NCBI RefSeq assembly: GCF_003399645.1
Contig: NZ_NBXD01000002.1
Span: 62,001 to 126,000, forward strand
Reading direction: 5' to 3'
Length of the DNA: 64,000 nucleotides
Source of the DNA: Subtercola boreus
GTDB taxonomy: Bacteria > Actinomycetota > Actinomycetes > Actinomycetales > Microbacteriaceae
Positions 50,189 through 60,772 of the stretch are shown here, piece by piece. The position numbers and the translations under genes were made by a program. Positions within the stretch are counted from its first letter, which is position 1, and every line of letters begins with the position of its first letter. The notes beneath the pieces are model-generated. The model had not been told where the DNA came from. It searched no databases and saw nothing but the letters and a program-made list of their open reading frames with translations.

Positions 50189-50899
50189 TCAGGCCGCACT
50201 GACCACAGTGTGACGATCCCGGCCTTCACCCTCCGAATTGGAGACGAACCCGCGCTCAGCGACGATGTCGTGCACCACCTTGCGCTCGTACGACGACATG
50301 GGCGCAAGGGCGACGGCGGACTCTCCACCGACCTCGATGCGATCGATGGCCGACGCCACAAGCCGCCCCAGCTCCGCCTCACGGATCTGGCGACTACCCC
50401 CCACATCGAGGATCAGGCGGGAGAACCCACCCGTCTTGGTCTGTACGGCCAGACGCGTGAGCTCCTGCAGGGCCTGCACCGTGTCGGGGTTCGACAGCAG
50501 CCTGAGGTTGCTGTCCTCCGAGGAGTTCACCGACACGTAGGCACGACCACCACGAGCGTCGATGTCGATGTCTCCGTCGAGATCGCAGATGTCGAGCAAC
50601 TCCTCGATGTAGTCCGCTGCAATGTCGCCCTCCTCTTCGAGGGTGCCCTCTGCAACGCCACCGGTCGCCTCCGCAACACCACCGGGCGCCTCCGCAGCGC
50701 CACCAGTGGCCCCCGCAGCGCCACCAGTGGCCCCCGCAGCGCCACCAGTGGCCTCCGCAGCACCGTCGGGCGCCCCGTCAATCACGCCAGTCGCCTCACC
50801 GGTCGCACCAGCCCCTGAACCGGCATAGCCGCCGGCCGCAGCGCTGACATCGACCTCGCTGTCGACCCCCGTCGTGGTGATCTCACTCACGTCGCTCAC
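50189..50899 (-). CDS. khpB: Jag/KhpB-type RNA-binding protein with a repetitive N-terminus
   Basis: 236 aa. Residues about 95-165 form the KH domain ('DYIEELLDICDLDGDIDIDA', 'LLSNPDTVQALQELTRLAVQ') and the C-terminus an R3H domain ('MSSYERKVVHDIVAERGFVS'). The first 90 residues are Gly/Ala/Glu low complexity, with five 7-residue repeats of EATGGAA type in place of the Jag_N domain. It binds RNA and acts near cell division in other bacteria. 4-bp overlap with yidC. Confidence 0.92.
   Translation of the reverse strand: MSDVSEITTTGVDSEVDVSAAAGGYAGSGAGATGEATGVIDGAPDGAAEATGGAAGATGGAAGATGGAAEAPGGVAEATGGVAEGTLEEEGDIAADYIEELLDICDLDGDIDIDARGGRAYVSVNSSEDSNLRLLSNPDTVQALQELTRLAVQTKTGGFSRLILDVGGSRQIREAELGRLVASAIDRIEVGGESAVALAPMSSYERKVVHDIVAERGFVSNSEGEGRDRHTVVSAA
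50657..50761. repeat. 21-bp tandem repeat inside khpB
   Basis: Five copies (50657, 50678, 50699, 50720, 50741, each 21 bp); copies three and four are identical (GCCACCAGTGGCCCCCGCAG plus C). Confidence 0.92.
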
Positions 50900-51870
50900 T
50901 TCTTCTCACCCTGTTTCTTGGCTCTGGTCTTGCCCACCGGCTGCTGGCGCTGGGTCGTTTTCGGAGCCTCGAGGATCACGTGGTTGACCGTGCCGTCGGC
51001 TGCCGCGACAACGTTCAATTTACCCTTCTTCGCCAACCGGGCTTCGCGCGCCTTGGCCGCCTCGCTACCGGGTGTCGGCATGTTGCGGATCACCAGGAAC
51101 TGCTGCCCCATGGTCCAGAAGTTCGAGGTCAGCCAGTAGAACATCACGCCGAGCGGGAAGCTGAAACCCGAGAACGCGAACACGAGCGGCAGGATGTACA
51201 GCAGAATGCGCTGCTGCTTGAACATCGGGCTGTTCTTGGCCTCGGGGGACTGGTTGCGCGACATGATCTGCAGCTGGGTGATGAACTGCGAACCGGTCAT
51301 CAGAATCACCATGACGACCGCGATGATCATCACCGCGACATCCCCGGTGACCGTCGCCTGCTGGAAGCTCTCGTGCAGCGGGGCCACACCGAAGAGCTTG
51401 GCGTTACCGAACTGCAGGGCCAGGTCGGAGTTCAGCCAGAAAACGCCGGCCGTACCCTTCTGGGCATCGTTCAGCACAGAGAACAGGGAGAAGAAGATCG
51501 GCATCTGCAGCAAGAGCGGCAGGCACGAACTCAGGGGGTTCGTGCCTGTCTTCTTGTAGAGCTCCATCGTCTCCCGCGACATCGCCTCGCGCGAGAACTG
51601 GTCTTTCTTGCCCTTGTACTTGTCCTGGATCTTCTTCAGCTGCGGCGCGACTTCGAGCATCTTCCGCTGGCTCTTGATCTGCTTGACGAAGATCGGAATC
51701 AGAGCCGCCCTGATCACGAGGACCATGCCGACGATCGACAGAACCCAGGTCAGGCCTTCGGCCGGCTCCATGCCGAGACCCGAGAGGATGGTGTGGAACA
51801 GCACGAGCAGTCCCTCGACCACCCATTTGATGGGCCACAGGATGGTGCTGATAAAACCGGGGATGTCCAT
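50896..51870 (-). CDS. yidC: Membrane protein insertase YidC
   Basis: 324 aa. Actinobacterial YidC without the large periplasmic domain; core 'MVLVIRAALIPIFVKQIKSQ' with the groove Arg, 'NPLSSCLPLLLQMPIFFSLF' and 'FSFPLGVMFYWLTSNFWTMG' as helices, and a basic Lys-rich tail 'PVGKTRAKKQGEKK'. Inserts proteins into the inner membrane. Confidence 0.95.
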   Translation of the reverse strand: MDIPGFISTILWPIKWVVEGLLVLFHTILSGLGMEPAEGLTWVLSIVGMVLVIRAALIPIFVKQIKSQRKMLEVAPQLKKIQDKYKGKKDQFSREAMSRETMELYKKTGTNPLSSCLPLLLQMPIFFSLFSVLNDAQKGTAGVFWLNSDLALQFGNAKLFGVAPLHESFQQATVTGDVAVMIIAVVMVILMTGSQFITQLQIMSRNQSPEAKNSPMFKQQRILLYILPLVFAFSGFSFPLGVMFYWLTSNFWTMGQQFLVIRNMPTPGSEAAKAREARLAKKGKLNVVAAADGTVNHVILEAPKTTQRQQPVGKTRAKKQGEKK

Positions 51871-51878
51871 GCTTCGGG

Positions 51879-52235
51879 TTAGCCCTTTCCTTGGCTACTG
51901 GCTACGACGAAACCGAATCTGGTGACACGGAAGTGTTGTCTGCGGAGGGGAGGAACGTCATCGATCCCGCCCGCCGCCCACGGATTGCACCGCACGAGAC
52001 GGTACGCTCCGAGCGCTGTGCCGACGAAGAGGCCCCGCTGCTGGATCGCTTGCAGGGTATACGACGAACATGAGGGGTAGTAGCGGCAGACGTCGCCGTA
52101 GAGCGGGGAGATGACAGCCCGGTAGGTCCGCAGAAGCAACACCGCAATGTTCCGGGGCAGAAGATAAGCGCCGATGACGAGCGTACGGATGATCGGCAGA
52201 AGAGCCGGCGGGGCCACCGCCGTCATGGAGCTCAC
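51879..52235 (-). CDS. yidD: Membrane protein insertion efficiency factor YidD
   Basis: 118 aa. 'YRAVISPLYGDVCRYYPSCS' and 'SYTLQAIQQRGLFVGTALGA' followed by 'RLVRCNPWAAGGIDDVP' is the full YidD signature with its three cysteines. The start may be Met 1 or Met 4. 4-bp overlap with rnpA. Confidence 0.93.
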   Translation of the reverse strand: MSSMTAVAPPALLPIIRTLVIGAYLLPRNIAVLLLRTYRAVISPLYGDVCRYYPSCSSYTLQAIQQRGLFVGTALGAYRLVRCNPWAAGGIDDVPPLRRQHFRVTRFGFVVASSQGKG

Positions 52236-52570
52236 GAGAGCACCGCCGCTTTGGTGAACGACCGGCTGACCTCGGCGCGCAGCGCCTCATATGACAGGAC
52301 GGCCGTACCCGGAAGGGCGCGGATCACAATCTCGGCGCCAGGCTCGACCTGCGCCTGCAGCGCGTAACAGACCGCCTTCAGCCGACGGCGGACGAGGTTT
52401 CGGGTCACGGCGACACCGACCGCCTTCGACACGATGAAACCGAACCTCGCCGTAGCCCCGCCGGGTCGGCGAACGTAGGTCACCGTGTTCGGGGCCACGA
52501 ACCTGGCACCGCGACGTACGGCAGCACGATAGTCATCTGCTGTCGTCACCCGAGCGGTCTTGGCCAGCAC
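52232..52570 (-). CDS. rnpA: Ribonuclease P protein component
   Basis: 112 aa. The conserved 'AVTRNLVRRRLKAVCYALQA' is the RNR motif that binds the RNase P RNA; 'FGFIVSKAVG' precedes it. It helps mature tRNA 5' ends. Lies 34 bp after rpmH. Confidence 0.93.
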   Translation of the reverse strand: MLAKTARVTTADDYRAAVRRGARFVAPNTVTYVRRPGGATARFGFIVSKAVGVAVTRNLVRRRLKAVCYALQAQVEPGAEIVIRALPGTAVLSYEALRAEVSRSFTKAAVLS

Positions 52571-52604
52571 CTGAAGCGGAAATCGCGTGGAAGGAGGCGG
52601 AGGC

Positions 52605-52742
52605 CTAAGCGGAGAGCTCGGTACGGCCCTTACGACGACGTGCCGAAAGGATCGAACGGCCGGCGCGCGTACGCATACGCAGACGGAAGCCGTGCACCTT
52701 GGCGCGACGACGGTTGTTCGGCTGGAAGGTTCTCTTGCTCAT
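52605..52742 (-). CDS. rpmH: 50S ribosomal protein L34
   Basis: 45 aa: '[20 protein letters not shown]' and '[20 protein letters not shown]'. First gene of the minus-strand rpmH-rnpA-yidD-yidC-khpB unit, divergent from dnaA. Confidence 0.97.
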   Translation of the reverse strand: MSKRTFQPNNRRRAKVHGFRLRMRTRAGRSILSARRRKGRTELSA

Positions 52743-52790
52743 GATGTGTTCTCCGTGACCCGGGCGGCAAGCGCCGGGAAGCTTCGTAAG

Positions 52791-52806
52791 GTGTGCCGAT
52801 GCACAC
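52791..52806 (-). promoter_or_regulatory. Hairpin in the rpmH leader
   Basis: GTGTGC and GCACAC form a perfect 6-bp stem with a 4-nt loop, 49 bp upstream of rpmH. Confidence 0.3.
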
Positions 52807-52872
52807 AAGTCAACTGATTAAAACTACGGCCTGAGGCGGGAATGGTCAAACCGGATCGGCCCAAACGCCCAA

Positions 52873-52881
52873 TTATCCACA
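52873..52881 (+). promoter_or_regulatory. DnaA box (perfect) upstream of dnaA
   Basis: TTATCCACA; suits DnaA autoregulation or a part of the origin. Confidence 0.75.
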
Positions 52882-52931
52882 GTCGTTTACCAGTGGGTGT
52901 CGAAGACACGCCAAACCCCGACACAATCAAC

Positions 52932-52960
52932 TTGATCTCGGTCTCGCCAGTCACTAGCTT
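52932..52960 (+). promoter_or_regulatory. Candidate dnaA promoter
   Basis: TTGATC -35 and TAGCTT -10 with a 17-nt spacer; gives a leader of about 100 nt. Confidence 0.4.
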
Positions 52961-53065
52961 AGGTCCTTAGGTTTGTGACGGCGATCCCGGGGGGCGCGGT
53001 CATCCGCACGTCCTGCAGTTCCCCGCAGCCGCTTGGGCTCACACATCCGTTCCGACAGGAGTTCC

Positions 53066-54496
53066 ATGGCCGACGATCCCGGTTCACCGGAAGCCAACTG
53101 GCGCACTGTTCTCGACACTCTCTCCACCGACGAGCGCATCACTCCCCAGTTGCACGGTTTTCTCGGCCTGGTCGTTCCCAAGGGCATCATGGCGGGATCG
53201 TTCTACCTCGAAGTGCCCAACGATCTGACCCGCGGGATGCTCGAGCAGCGCATCCGGGTCCCCCTGCTGTCTGCGCTCGGCAGACTCGACGAGTCGTACG
53301 GGGTGAGCAACTTCGCGGTGGTGGTCAATCCCGATATCGGTGGGAACGACTACCTCAAGCAGGCGGAGGTCATCGAAATCGTTCCCGCCCCCGCGGCCGG
53401 ATACGTCGAGACCACCCCGGTACAGGAGACCGTCGGGCCGCTGCGCAACAACGACACCCGGCTGAACCCGAAGTACAGCTTCGACAACTTCGTCATCGGT
53501 GGCTCGAACCGGTTCGCGCACGCCGCCGCCGTCGCCGTGGCCGAAGCGCCGGCGAAAGCGTACAACCCGCTCTTCATCTACGGTGACTCCGGCCTCGGCA
53601 AGACACACCTGTTGCACGCCATCGGCCACTACGCGATGAGCCTCTACCCGGGAGTGCGAGTGCGTTACGTGAGTTCCGAGGAATTCACGAACGACTTCAT
53701 CAACTCGATCGCCAACAACCGCGGTGCTGCGTTTCATTCGAGGTACCGCGACATCGATCTTCTGCTGATCGACGACATCCAGTTCCTTCAGGGCAAAGCG
53801 GAGACCCAGGAAGCCTTCTTCCACACCTTCAACACGCTGCACGACCACAACAAACAGGTCGTCATCACCAGCGACCTCCCGCCGAAGCACCTCACGGGCT
53901 TCGAAGACCGGATGCGCACACGCTTCGAGTGGGGTCTGATCACCGATGTGCAGACACCCGACCTCGAGACGCGCATCGCCATCCTTCGCAAGAAGGCGCA
54001 GAGCGAGCGCCTCCAGGTTCCCGACGAGATCCTCGAGTACATGGCCTCCAAGGTCTCCTCGAACGTGCGGGAACTGGAGGGCACCCTCATCCGCGTGACC
54101 GCGTATGCCAGCCTCACCCGCAATCCGGTCGACCTCGCCCTGGTACAGACGGTACTGAAAGACCTGATCACGCTCGACGACGACAATGTGATCGCGCCGG
54201 TCGACATCATCGGCCACACCGCCGAGTACTTCAAACTGAGCGTCGACGACCTGTACGGCTCGTCACGGTCGCAGGCCATAGCCACGGCCCGCCAGATCGC
54301 CATGTACCTGTGCCGGGAGCTGACGAGTCTGTCGCTGCCCAAGATCGGGCAACTCTTCGGTGGTCGCGACCACACCACCGTCATGTACGCGAACAACAAG
54401 ATCGGCAAACTCATGACCGAGAAGCGTTCGATCTACAACCAGGTCACCGAAATCAGCAGCCGCATCAAGCACAACCAGCGGTACAAGGGCATCTGA
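53066..54496 (+). CDS. dnaA: Chromosomal replication initiator DnaA
   Basis: 476 aa from ATG 53066 (AGGAG 4 nt upstream; 11 upstream in-frame codons have no support). Domain III AAA+ with Walker A 'YGDSGLGKTHLLHAIGHYAM', Walker B 'LLLIDDIQFLQGKAETQEAF'; domain IV with the DnaA-box helix 'LSLPKIGQLFGGRDHTTVMY'. The N-terminal domain I is short, about 80 residues. It opens oriC and loads DnaB. Confidence 0.97.
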   Translation: MADDPGSPEANWRTVLDTLSTDERITPQLHGFLGLVVPKGIMAGSFYLEVPNDLTRGMLEQRIRVPLLSALGRLDESYGVSNFAVVVNPDIGGNDYLKQAEVIEIVPAPAAGYVETTPVQETVGPLRNNDTRLNPKYSFDNFVIGGSNRFAHAAAVAVAEAPAKAYNPLFIYGDSGLGKTHLLHAIGHYAMSLYPGVRVRYVSSEEFTNDFINSIANNRGAAFHSRYRDIDLLLIDDIQFLQGKAETQEAFFHTFNTLHDHNKQVVITSDLPPKHLTGFEDRMRTRFEWGLITDVQTPDLETRIAILRKKAQSERLQVPDEILEYMASKVSSNVRELEGTLIRVTAYASLTRNPVDLALVQTVLKDLITLDDDNVIAPVDIIGHTAEYFKLSVDDLYGSSRSQAIATARQIAMYLCRELTSLSLPKIGQLFGGRDHTTVMYANNKIGKLMTEKRSIYNQVTEISSRIKHNQRYKGI

Positions 54497-54880
54497 GCCG
54501 CTTTTCACACGGCGGTATTCCTGATTCCACATGTTGTGCACAACCCTGTGCATAACTGCCGTCAACATGTTGAACGGTTGTGGAGGCCTGTGGGATCGGG
54601 GTGCACGGCCACAGCTCTTCACCCCGGTAATTACAAGAAGTTAACTCGGTCATTCAACAAGTCACACGGCTGTAGTTTCCCGCTGAATGCTGTGATCCGA
54701 ACGGGTTATCCACATATCCACGTCGGTTAAGAAGATTAACAAGAAATCCATTAAACAATCCGGCCAATAACTTCTACAGGCGCCGAACTGCGTCGTGCCC
54801 AGCTCTTCGAAGAAGCGCACATGCAGTCCGACGCCACGGGCTAACATTGACCGACCGACACGGACAAACTGAGGTGAAGA
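54497..54880. other. oriC: oriC: dnaA-dnaN intergenic region
   Basis: No gene. It contains a perfect DnaA box TTATCCACA (54706-54714), one-mismatch boxes TTGTGCACA (54534-54542) and TGTGCATAA (54547-54555, reverse), and an AT-rich stretch at about 54722-54775 beside the perfect box, a plausible unwinding element. Position between dnaA and dnaN is the usual actinobacterial origin. Few strong boxes are visible. Confidence 0.8.
54706..54714 (+). promoter_or_regulatory. DnaA box in oriC
   Basis: TTATCCACA, next to the AT-rich stretch. Confidence 0.8.
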
Positions 54881-56026
54881 GTGAAGTTCCAAGCCAACAG
54901 AGACGTTTTCAGCGAAGCCGTATCGTTCGCCGTCAAGCTGCTGCCGCAACGAACCACCCTGCCGATCCTGAGCGGCGTGCTCATCGAAGCGAGCGGTGAC
55001 GGGCTGACTCTGTCGTCCTTCGACTACGAGGTGTCGTCCCAGACGCAGATCACCGCCGATGTCGAGGAGCCCGGTCGCGTTCTCGTCTCCGGCCGTCTGC
55101 TGTCAGACATCGCGAACCGTCTCCCGAATGCCCCCGTGCGCTTCTACACCGAAGACACCCACATCATCGTCACCGCCGGCTCTGCCAAGTTCACCCTGCT
55201 GAACATGCCGGTCGAGGAATATCCCAGCCTGCCCGTCGTGGGTGACCAGTCCGGCCTGCTCAAATCCGACGAGTTCTCGGCTGCGATCGCCCAGGTGGCC
55301 GTCGCCGCCTCCCGAGACGATGTCACACCGGTCATCACCGGCGTACAGCTCGAGATCTCCGACAACAGCCTCTCCCTCGTGGCAACGGACCGCTACCGCG
55401 TTGCGGTCCGCAACATCGACTGGGACTCAGGCACGTCGAGCATCGACACCGCGACCGCGCTGGTTCCGGCCAAGACGCTGCAGGAGATCGGCAAGACCTT
55501 CGGAAACAGCGGCACCATCTCGGTGGCCATCACCAACACCGACGACCGCGAACTGATCGCGTTCAAGGCCGACCGCAAGACGGTCACATCGCTGCTGATC
55601 AAGGGAAACTTCCCACCGGTCAAGAGGCTCTTTCCCGAGTCGGTCGACAACTACGCCGTCATCAACACGGCCGACCTCATCGAGGCGACGAGGCGTGTCT
55701 CCCTGGTTCTCGAGCGCGAGGCAGCGCTGCGTTTCACGTTCACCATCGACGGTGTCACCCTCGAAGCCATCGGATCGGAGCAGGCACAGGCGTCGGAGTC
55801 GATCGACGCGCTGCTCACCGGCACCGACACCGTGGTGTCGCTGAAGCCGCAGTTCCTGCTCGACGGGCTCGGGGCGGTGAAGTCGGAGTACGTGCGCATC
55901 TCGTTCACCAAGACCGACAACCCGAACAAGCCCGGTCCCGTGCTGATCACGAGCCAGTCGTCGAAAGACCAGCCGGGCTCCGACGACTACAAGTACCTGC
56001 TCCAACCGAACCTGCTTCTGCGCTAG
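54881..56026 (+). CDS. dnaN: DNA polymerase III beta subunit (sliding clamp)
   Basis: 381 aa from GTG 54881. Three-domain clamp: 'MKFQANRDVFSEAVSFAVKL', 'DRYRVAVRNIDWDSGTSSID' and the C-terminal 'FLLDGLGAVKSEYVRISFT', with the partner-binding cleft at the C-terminus 'YKYLLQPNLLLR' (commonly ending MPMRL; here a shifted variant LLLR). Rings on DNA to hold the polymerase. Confidence 0.96.
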   Translation: MKFQANRDVFSEAVSFAVKLLPQRTTLPILSGVLIEASGDGLTLSSFDYEVSSQTQITADVEEPGRVLVSGRLLSDIANRLPNAPVRFYTEDTHIIVTAGSAKFTLLNMPVEEYPSLPVVGDQSGLLKSDEFSAAIAQVAVAASRDDVTPVITGVQLEISDNSLSLVATDRYRVAVRNIDWDSGTSSIDTATALVPAKTLQEIGKTFGNSGTISVAITNTDDRELIAFKADRKTVTSLLIKGNFPPVKRLFPESVDNYAVINTADLIEATRRVSLVLEREAALRFTFTIDGVTLEAIGSEQAQASESIDALLTGTDTVVSLKPQFLLDGLGAVKSEYVRISFTKTDNPNKPGPVLITSQSSKDQPGSDDYKYLLQPNLLLR

Positions 56027-56035
56027 GGAGACAAA

Positions 56036-56923
56036 ATGAACCTCGGACTCATCGGCCTCGGAAAAATGGGCAACAACATGCGTGAGCGTCTGCGCGCGGC
56101 CGACATCGACGTGGTCGGCTACGACAGCAACCCTGCGGTGAGCGACGTGGCCGACCTGGCAGCGCTCGCCAAGGCCCTGCCCGCCCCCCGCATCGTTTGG
56201 GTCATGGTGCCGGCCGGCAAGATCACCGACTCCGTCATCCGTGACCTCTCCGAGGTTCTCGACGAGGGCGACCTCATCATCGACGGTGGCAACTCGCGGT
56301 TCACCGAAGACTTCGCGCACTCCGAGCTTCTCGCTCCGAAGGGCATCACCTTCGTCGATGCTGGTGTCTCGGGCGGTATCTGGGGTCTGAAGAACGGTTA
56401 CGGCCTGATGGTCGGCGGCCGTGACGAAGATGTGGCGCGCGCGATGCCCATCTTCGACGCCCTCCGTCCTGAGGGTCCGCGCGAAGAAGGGTTCGTGCAC
56501 GCGGGTGAGGTCGGCGCCGGCCACTACGCCAAGATGGTGCACAACGGCATCGAGTATGCGCTGATGCAGGCATACGCCGAGGGGTACGAACTTCTCGACA
56601 CCAAGAAGGACATCATCAAAGATGTCACCGGAACCTTCAAGGCCTGGCAGCGCGGAACCGTCGTTCGCTCCTGGCTGCTCGAGCTGCTGGTTCTCGCCCT
56701 CGAACAGGATCCCGAGTTCGAAGACATCGAAGGCTACGTCGACGATTCCGGCGAAGGCCGGTGGACCATCGAGGAGGCCCTGGCCAACGCGGTGCCCGTC
56801 CCCACGATCAGCGCTTCCATCTTCGCTCGCTTCGTCTCCCGCCAGGAGGACTCACCGTCGATGAAGGCCGTCGCCGCACTCCGCAACCAGTTCGGTGGCC
56901 ACGCCGTCAAGAAGGCCGACTGA
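56036..56923 (+). CDS. gnd: 6-phosphogluconate dehydrogenase (decarboxylating, short form)
   Basis: 295 aa, the short NAD-type GntZ/YqeC class versus about 470 for the long form. 'NLGLIGLGKMGNNMRERLRA' is the cofactor fold; 'GNSRFTEDFAHSELLAPKGI', 'DAGVSGGIWGLKNGYGLMVG' and 'GHYAKMVHNGIEYALMQAYA' carry the substrate and catalytic Lys/His. Converts 6-phosphogluconate to ribulose 5-phosphate. Its place between dnaN and recF is usual in many actinobacteria. Confidence 0.94.
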   Translation: MNLGLIGLGKMGNNMRERLRAADIDVVGYDSNPAVSDVADLAALAKALPAPRIVWVMVPAGKITDSVIRDLSEVLDEGDLIIDGGNSRFTEDFAHSELLAPKGITFVDAGVSGGIWGLKNGYGLMVGGRDEDVARAMPIFDALRPEGPREEGFVHAGEVGAGHYAKMVHNGIEYALMQAYAEGYELLDTKKDIIKDVTGTFKAWQRGTVVRSWLLELLVLALEQDPEFEDIEGYVDDSGEGRWTIEEALANAVPVPTISASIFARFVSRQEDSPSMKAVAALRNQFGGHAVKKAD

Positions 56924-56981
56924 CCCGAGTTCTGGCACCCGCTCGCCGTCGTTCTGCGGGGCCTGAACCCGCCAGGTATCC

Positions 56982-58169
56982 GTGTTAGTCCGTCACCTCA
57001 GCCTCACCGACTTTCGCAACTATCCCGTTGCCGAGGTCGAGTTGAGCGCCGGGCCGAATCTGTTCGTCGGCAGCAACGGTCAGGGCAAGACCAATCTCGT
57101 CGAGGCACTCGGCTACCTCAGTACGCTCGGTTCGCACCGGGTGTCGAGCGACCAGGCCCTGATCCGCAGTGGGCAGCAGTCAGCGGTCATCCGGGCCCGG
57201 CTCGAGCATGCCGGGCGGGAGATTCTCGTCGAGGTTCAGATCAACAGGTCCGAGGCGAACCGGGCCCAGGTGAATCGCTCGGTCACCAAGGTGCGGGAGA
57301 TTCCCCGGTTCTTCTCGAGCGTGCTGTTCGCACCCGAAGACCTCGCCCTGGTGCGCGGCGATCCTTCCGGCCGTCGACGGTTCATCGACCAGCTGCTCTT
57401 CGCGCGGAGTCCGCGGCTGGCCGGGGTCGCGAGCGACTACGACCGGGTGCTCCGCCAACGAAACACTCTGCTGAAGTCGGTGCGCAGCTCGGGAGTCAAA
57501 GGCAACCAGCTCTCCACACTGGAGATCTGGGATGACCGACTCATCACCCTCGGCGCCGAGATCATCACCGAACGCGACGCCCTGGTAGCCCTCCTGCGAC
57601 CCCACGTCGAAGCGGCCTACCGTGCGGTGGCCGGTTCAGACCATTCCCCGAAGCTCACCAGCAGACTGAGCATTCTGTCACCGGCACCAACGGACGACGA
57701 CTTGGACGACCAGACCGCAGCCTCCTCGATCTCTCTCGGTTCACCTTTCCGACGTGAGTCGGTCGAGGCACAGTTCCGGGCAGCTGTCGCCGGTGTGCGT
57801 CGCCAGGAGTTGGAACGGGGAATCACTCTCTGCGGGCCGCACCGCGACGACATCGTGTTCGAACTGAACGGGCTGCCTGCCAAGGGGTATGCCAGCCACG
57901 GTGAATCGTGGTCTTTCGCGTTGGCGCTCAAGATCGCCTCGGCCGACCTGCTCAGGGCGGACTCGTCGACGGGGGATCCCGTCGTCATCCTCGACGACGT
58001 GTTCGCCGAGCTCGATAAGGCTCGGCGAACACGATTGGCAGCTGCCGTGGCCGACTATGAGCAGGTGCTGATCACGGCTGCGGTGTTCGGCGATGTTCCC
58101 GTCGAACTGACCGCCCGAACCGTGCACATCGCAGCGGGCACGATCGTTGGGGAACCGACCGATGCCTGA
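56982..58169 (+). CDS. recF: DNA repair protein RecF
   Basis: 395 aa from GTG 56982. SMC-like ATPase: Walker A 'NLFVGSNGQGKTNLVEALGY', then 'VLFAPEDLALVRGDPSGRRR', and C-terminal 'DPVVILDDVFAELDKARRTR' (Walker B/D-loop). Loads RecA at gaps. Overlaps dciA by 8 bp. Confidence 0.95.
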   Translation: MLVRHLSLTDFRNYPVAEVELSAGPNLFVGSNGQGKTNLVEALGYLSTLGSHRVSSDQALIRSGQQSAVIRARLEHAGREILVEVQINRSEANRAQVNRSVTKVREIPRFFSSVLFAPEDLALVRGDPSGRRRFIDQLLFARSPRLAGVASDYDRVLRQRNTLLKSVRSSGVKGNQLSTLEIWDDRLITLGAEIITERDALVALLRPHVEAAYRAVAGSDHSPKLTSRLSILSPAPTDDDLDDQTAASSISLGSPFRRESVEAQFRAAVAGVRRQELERGITLCGPHRDDIVFELNGLPAKGYASHGESWSFALALKIASADLLRADSSTGDPVVILDDVFAELDKARRTRLAAAVADYEQVLITAAVFGDVPVELTARTVHIAAGTIVGEPTDA

Positions 58170-58680
58170 CGAGACTGCGGGTGACGAAGGGGCCGTTCCG
58201 GAGACAGAGTCCCAGGCTGTCTACCTGCGCTTCAAGCGCGCGTTCGGCGACGCGAAGTCGATGAGTCGCACGAGACTGCGGCAGCGTCGGCAACCGGTCG
58301 GTGAAACGATTCCGTATGGAACGGGGAGAGACCCCCGGGGCATCAGTTCGGTCATGGATTCCCTGACGAATGAGCTGGGCTGGTCGGGTTCGCTCGCCAA
58401 ATCCGACCTCATGTTGGCGTGGTCGCAGATTGCGGGGGCCGAAACAGCCGAACACAGTCATCCGGTAGGTATCACCGACGCTGTTCTGAGCGTTCAGTGC
58501 GATTCGACAGCGTGGGCCACACAGTTGAGACATATGCGCACGATGATCATGACGCGCATCGCCCAGGAGTACCCCGACGCGGGTATCGAGTCTGTGAGGT
58601 TTTTGGCCCCGGACGCCCCATCGTGGAAAAGAGGCTCCAGATCAATTCCAGGGCGGGGTCCACGCGATACCTATGGGTAG
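58162..58680 (+). CDS. dciA: DciA-type helicase operator/loader (DUF721)
   Basis: 172 aa from ATG 58162, overlapping the recF stop. Disordered basic N-terminus, then a KH-like DUF721 domain ('LGWSGSLAKSDLMLAWSQIA', 'VQCDSTAWATQLRHMRTMIM'). DciA is the helicase-loading partner of DnaB in bacteria without DnaC or DnaI; dnaB lies at 30.8-32.2 kb of this window. Some of the C-terminus ('WKRGSRSIPGRGPRDTYG') is polar and unstructured. Confidence 0.9.
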   Translation: MPDETAGDEGAVPETESQAVYLRFKRAFGDAKSMSRTRLRQRRQPVGETIPYGTGRDPRGISSVMDSLTNELGWSGSLAKSDLMLAWSQIAGAETAEHSHPVGITDAVLSVQCDSTAWATQLRHMRTMIMTRIAQEYPDAGIESVRFLAPDAPSWKRGSRSIPGRGPRDTYG

Positions 58681-58757
58681 CAAGGCAAAACAGGTCACCG
58701 ACCAAAAATAAACGCCCCAGAACGCCTTCAAAGCGACGGCGGCGAGCGATGGTTTGG

Positions 58758-58763
58758 TAGAAT
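58758..58763 (+). promoter_or_regulatory. -10 element upstream of gyrB
   Basis: TAGAAT, 38 nt before the gyrB ATG, in extended -10 context (TTTGG). Confidence 0.45.
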
Positions 58764-58765
58764 GA

Positions 58766-60763
<1,998 letters not shown>

Positions 60764-60772
60764 AAAAGAATC

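Larger units (their letters stand above)
52743..53065. other. rpmH-dnaA intergenic region
   Basis: No gene. It holds a perfect DnaA box TTATCCACA (52873-52881), the rpmH leader, and a dnaA promoter candidate: TTGATC (52932-52937), 17 nt, TAGCTT (52955-52960). Confidence 0.6.

Noticed and set aside
50657-50761. 21-bp repeats considered as an intergenic satellite
   Set aside because: They are inside khpB and keep its frame.
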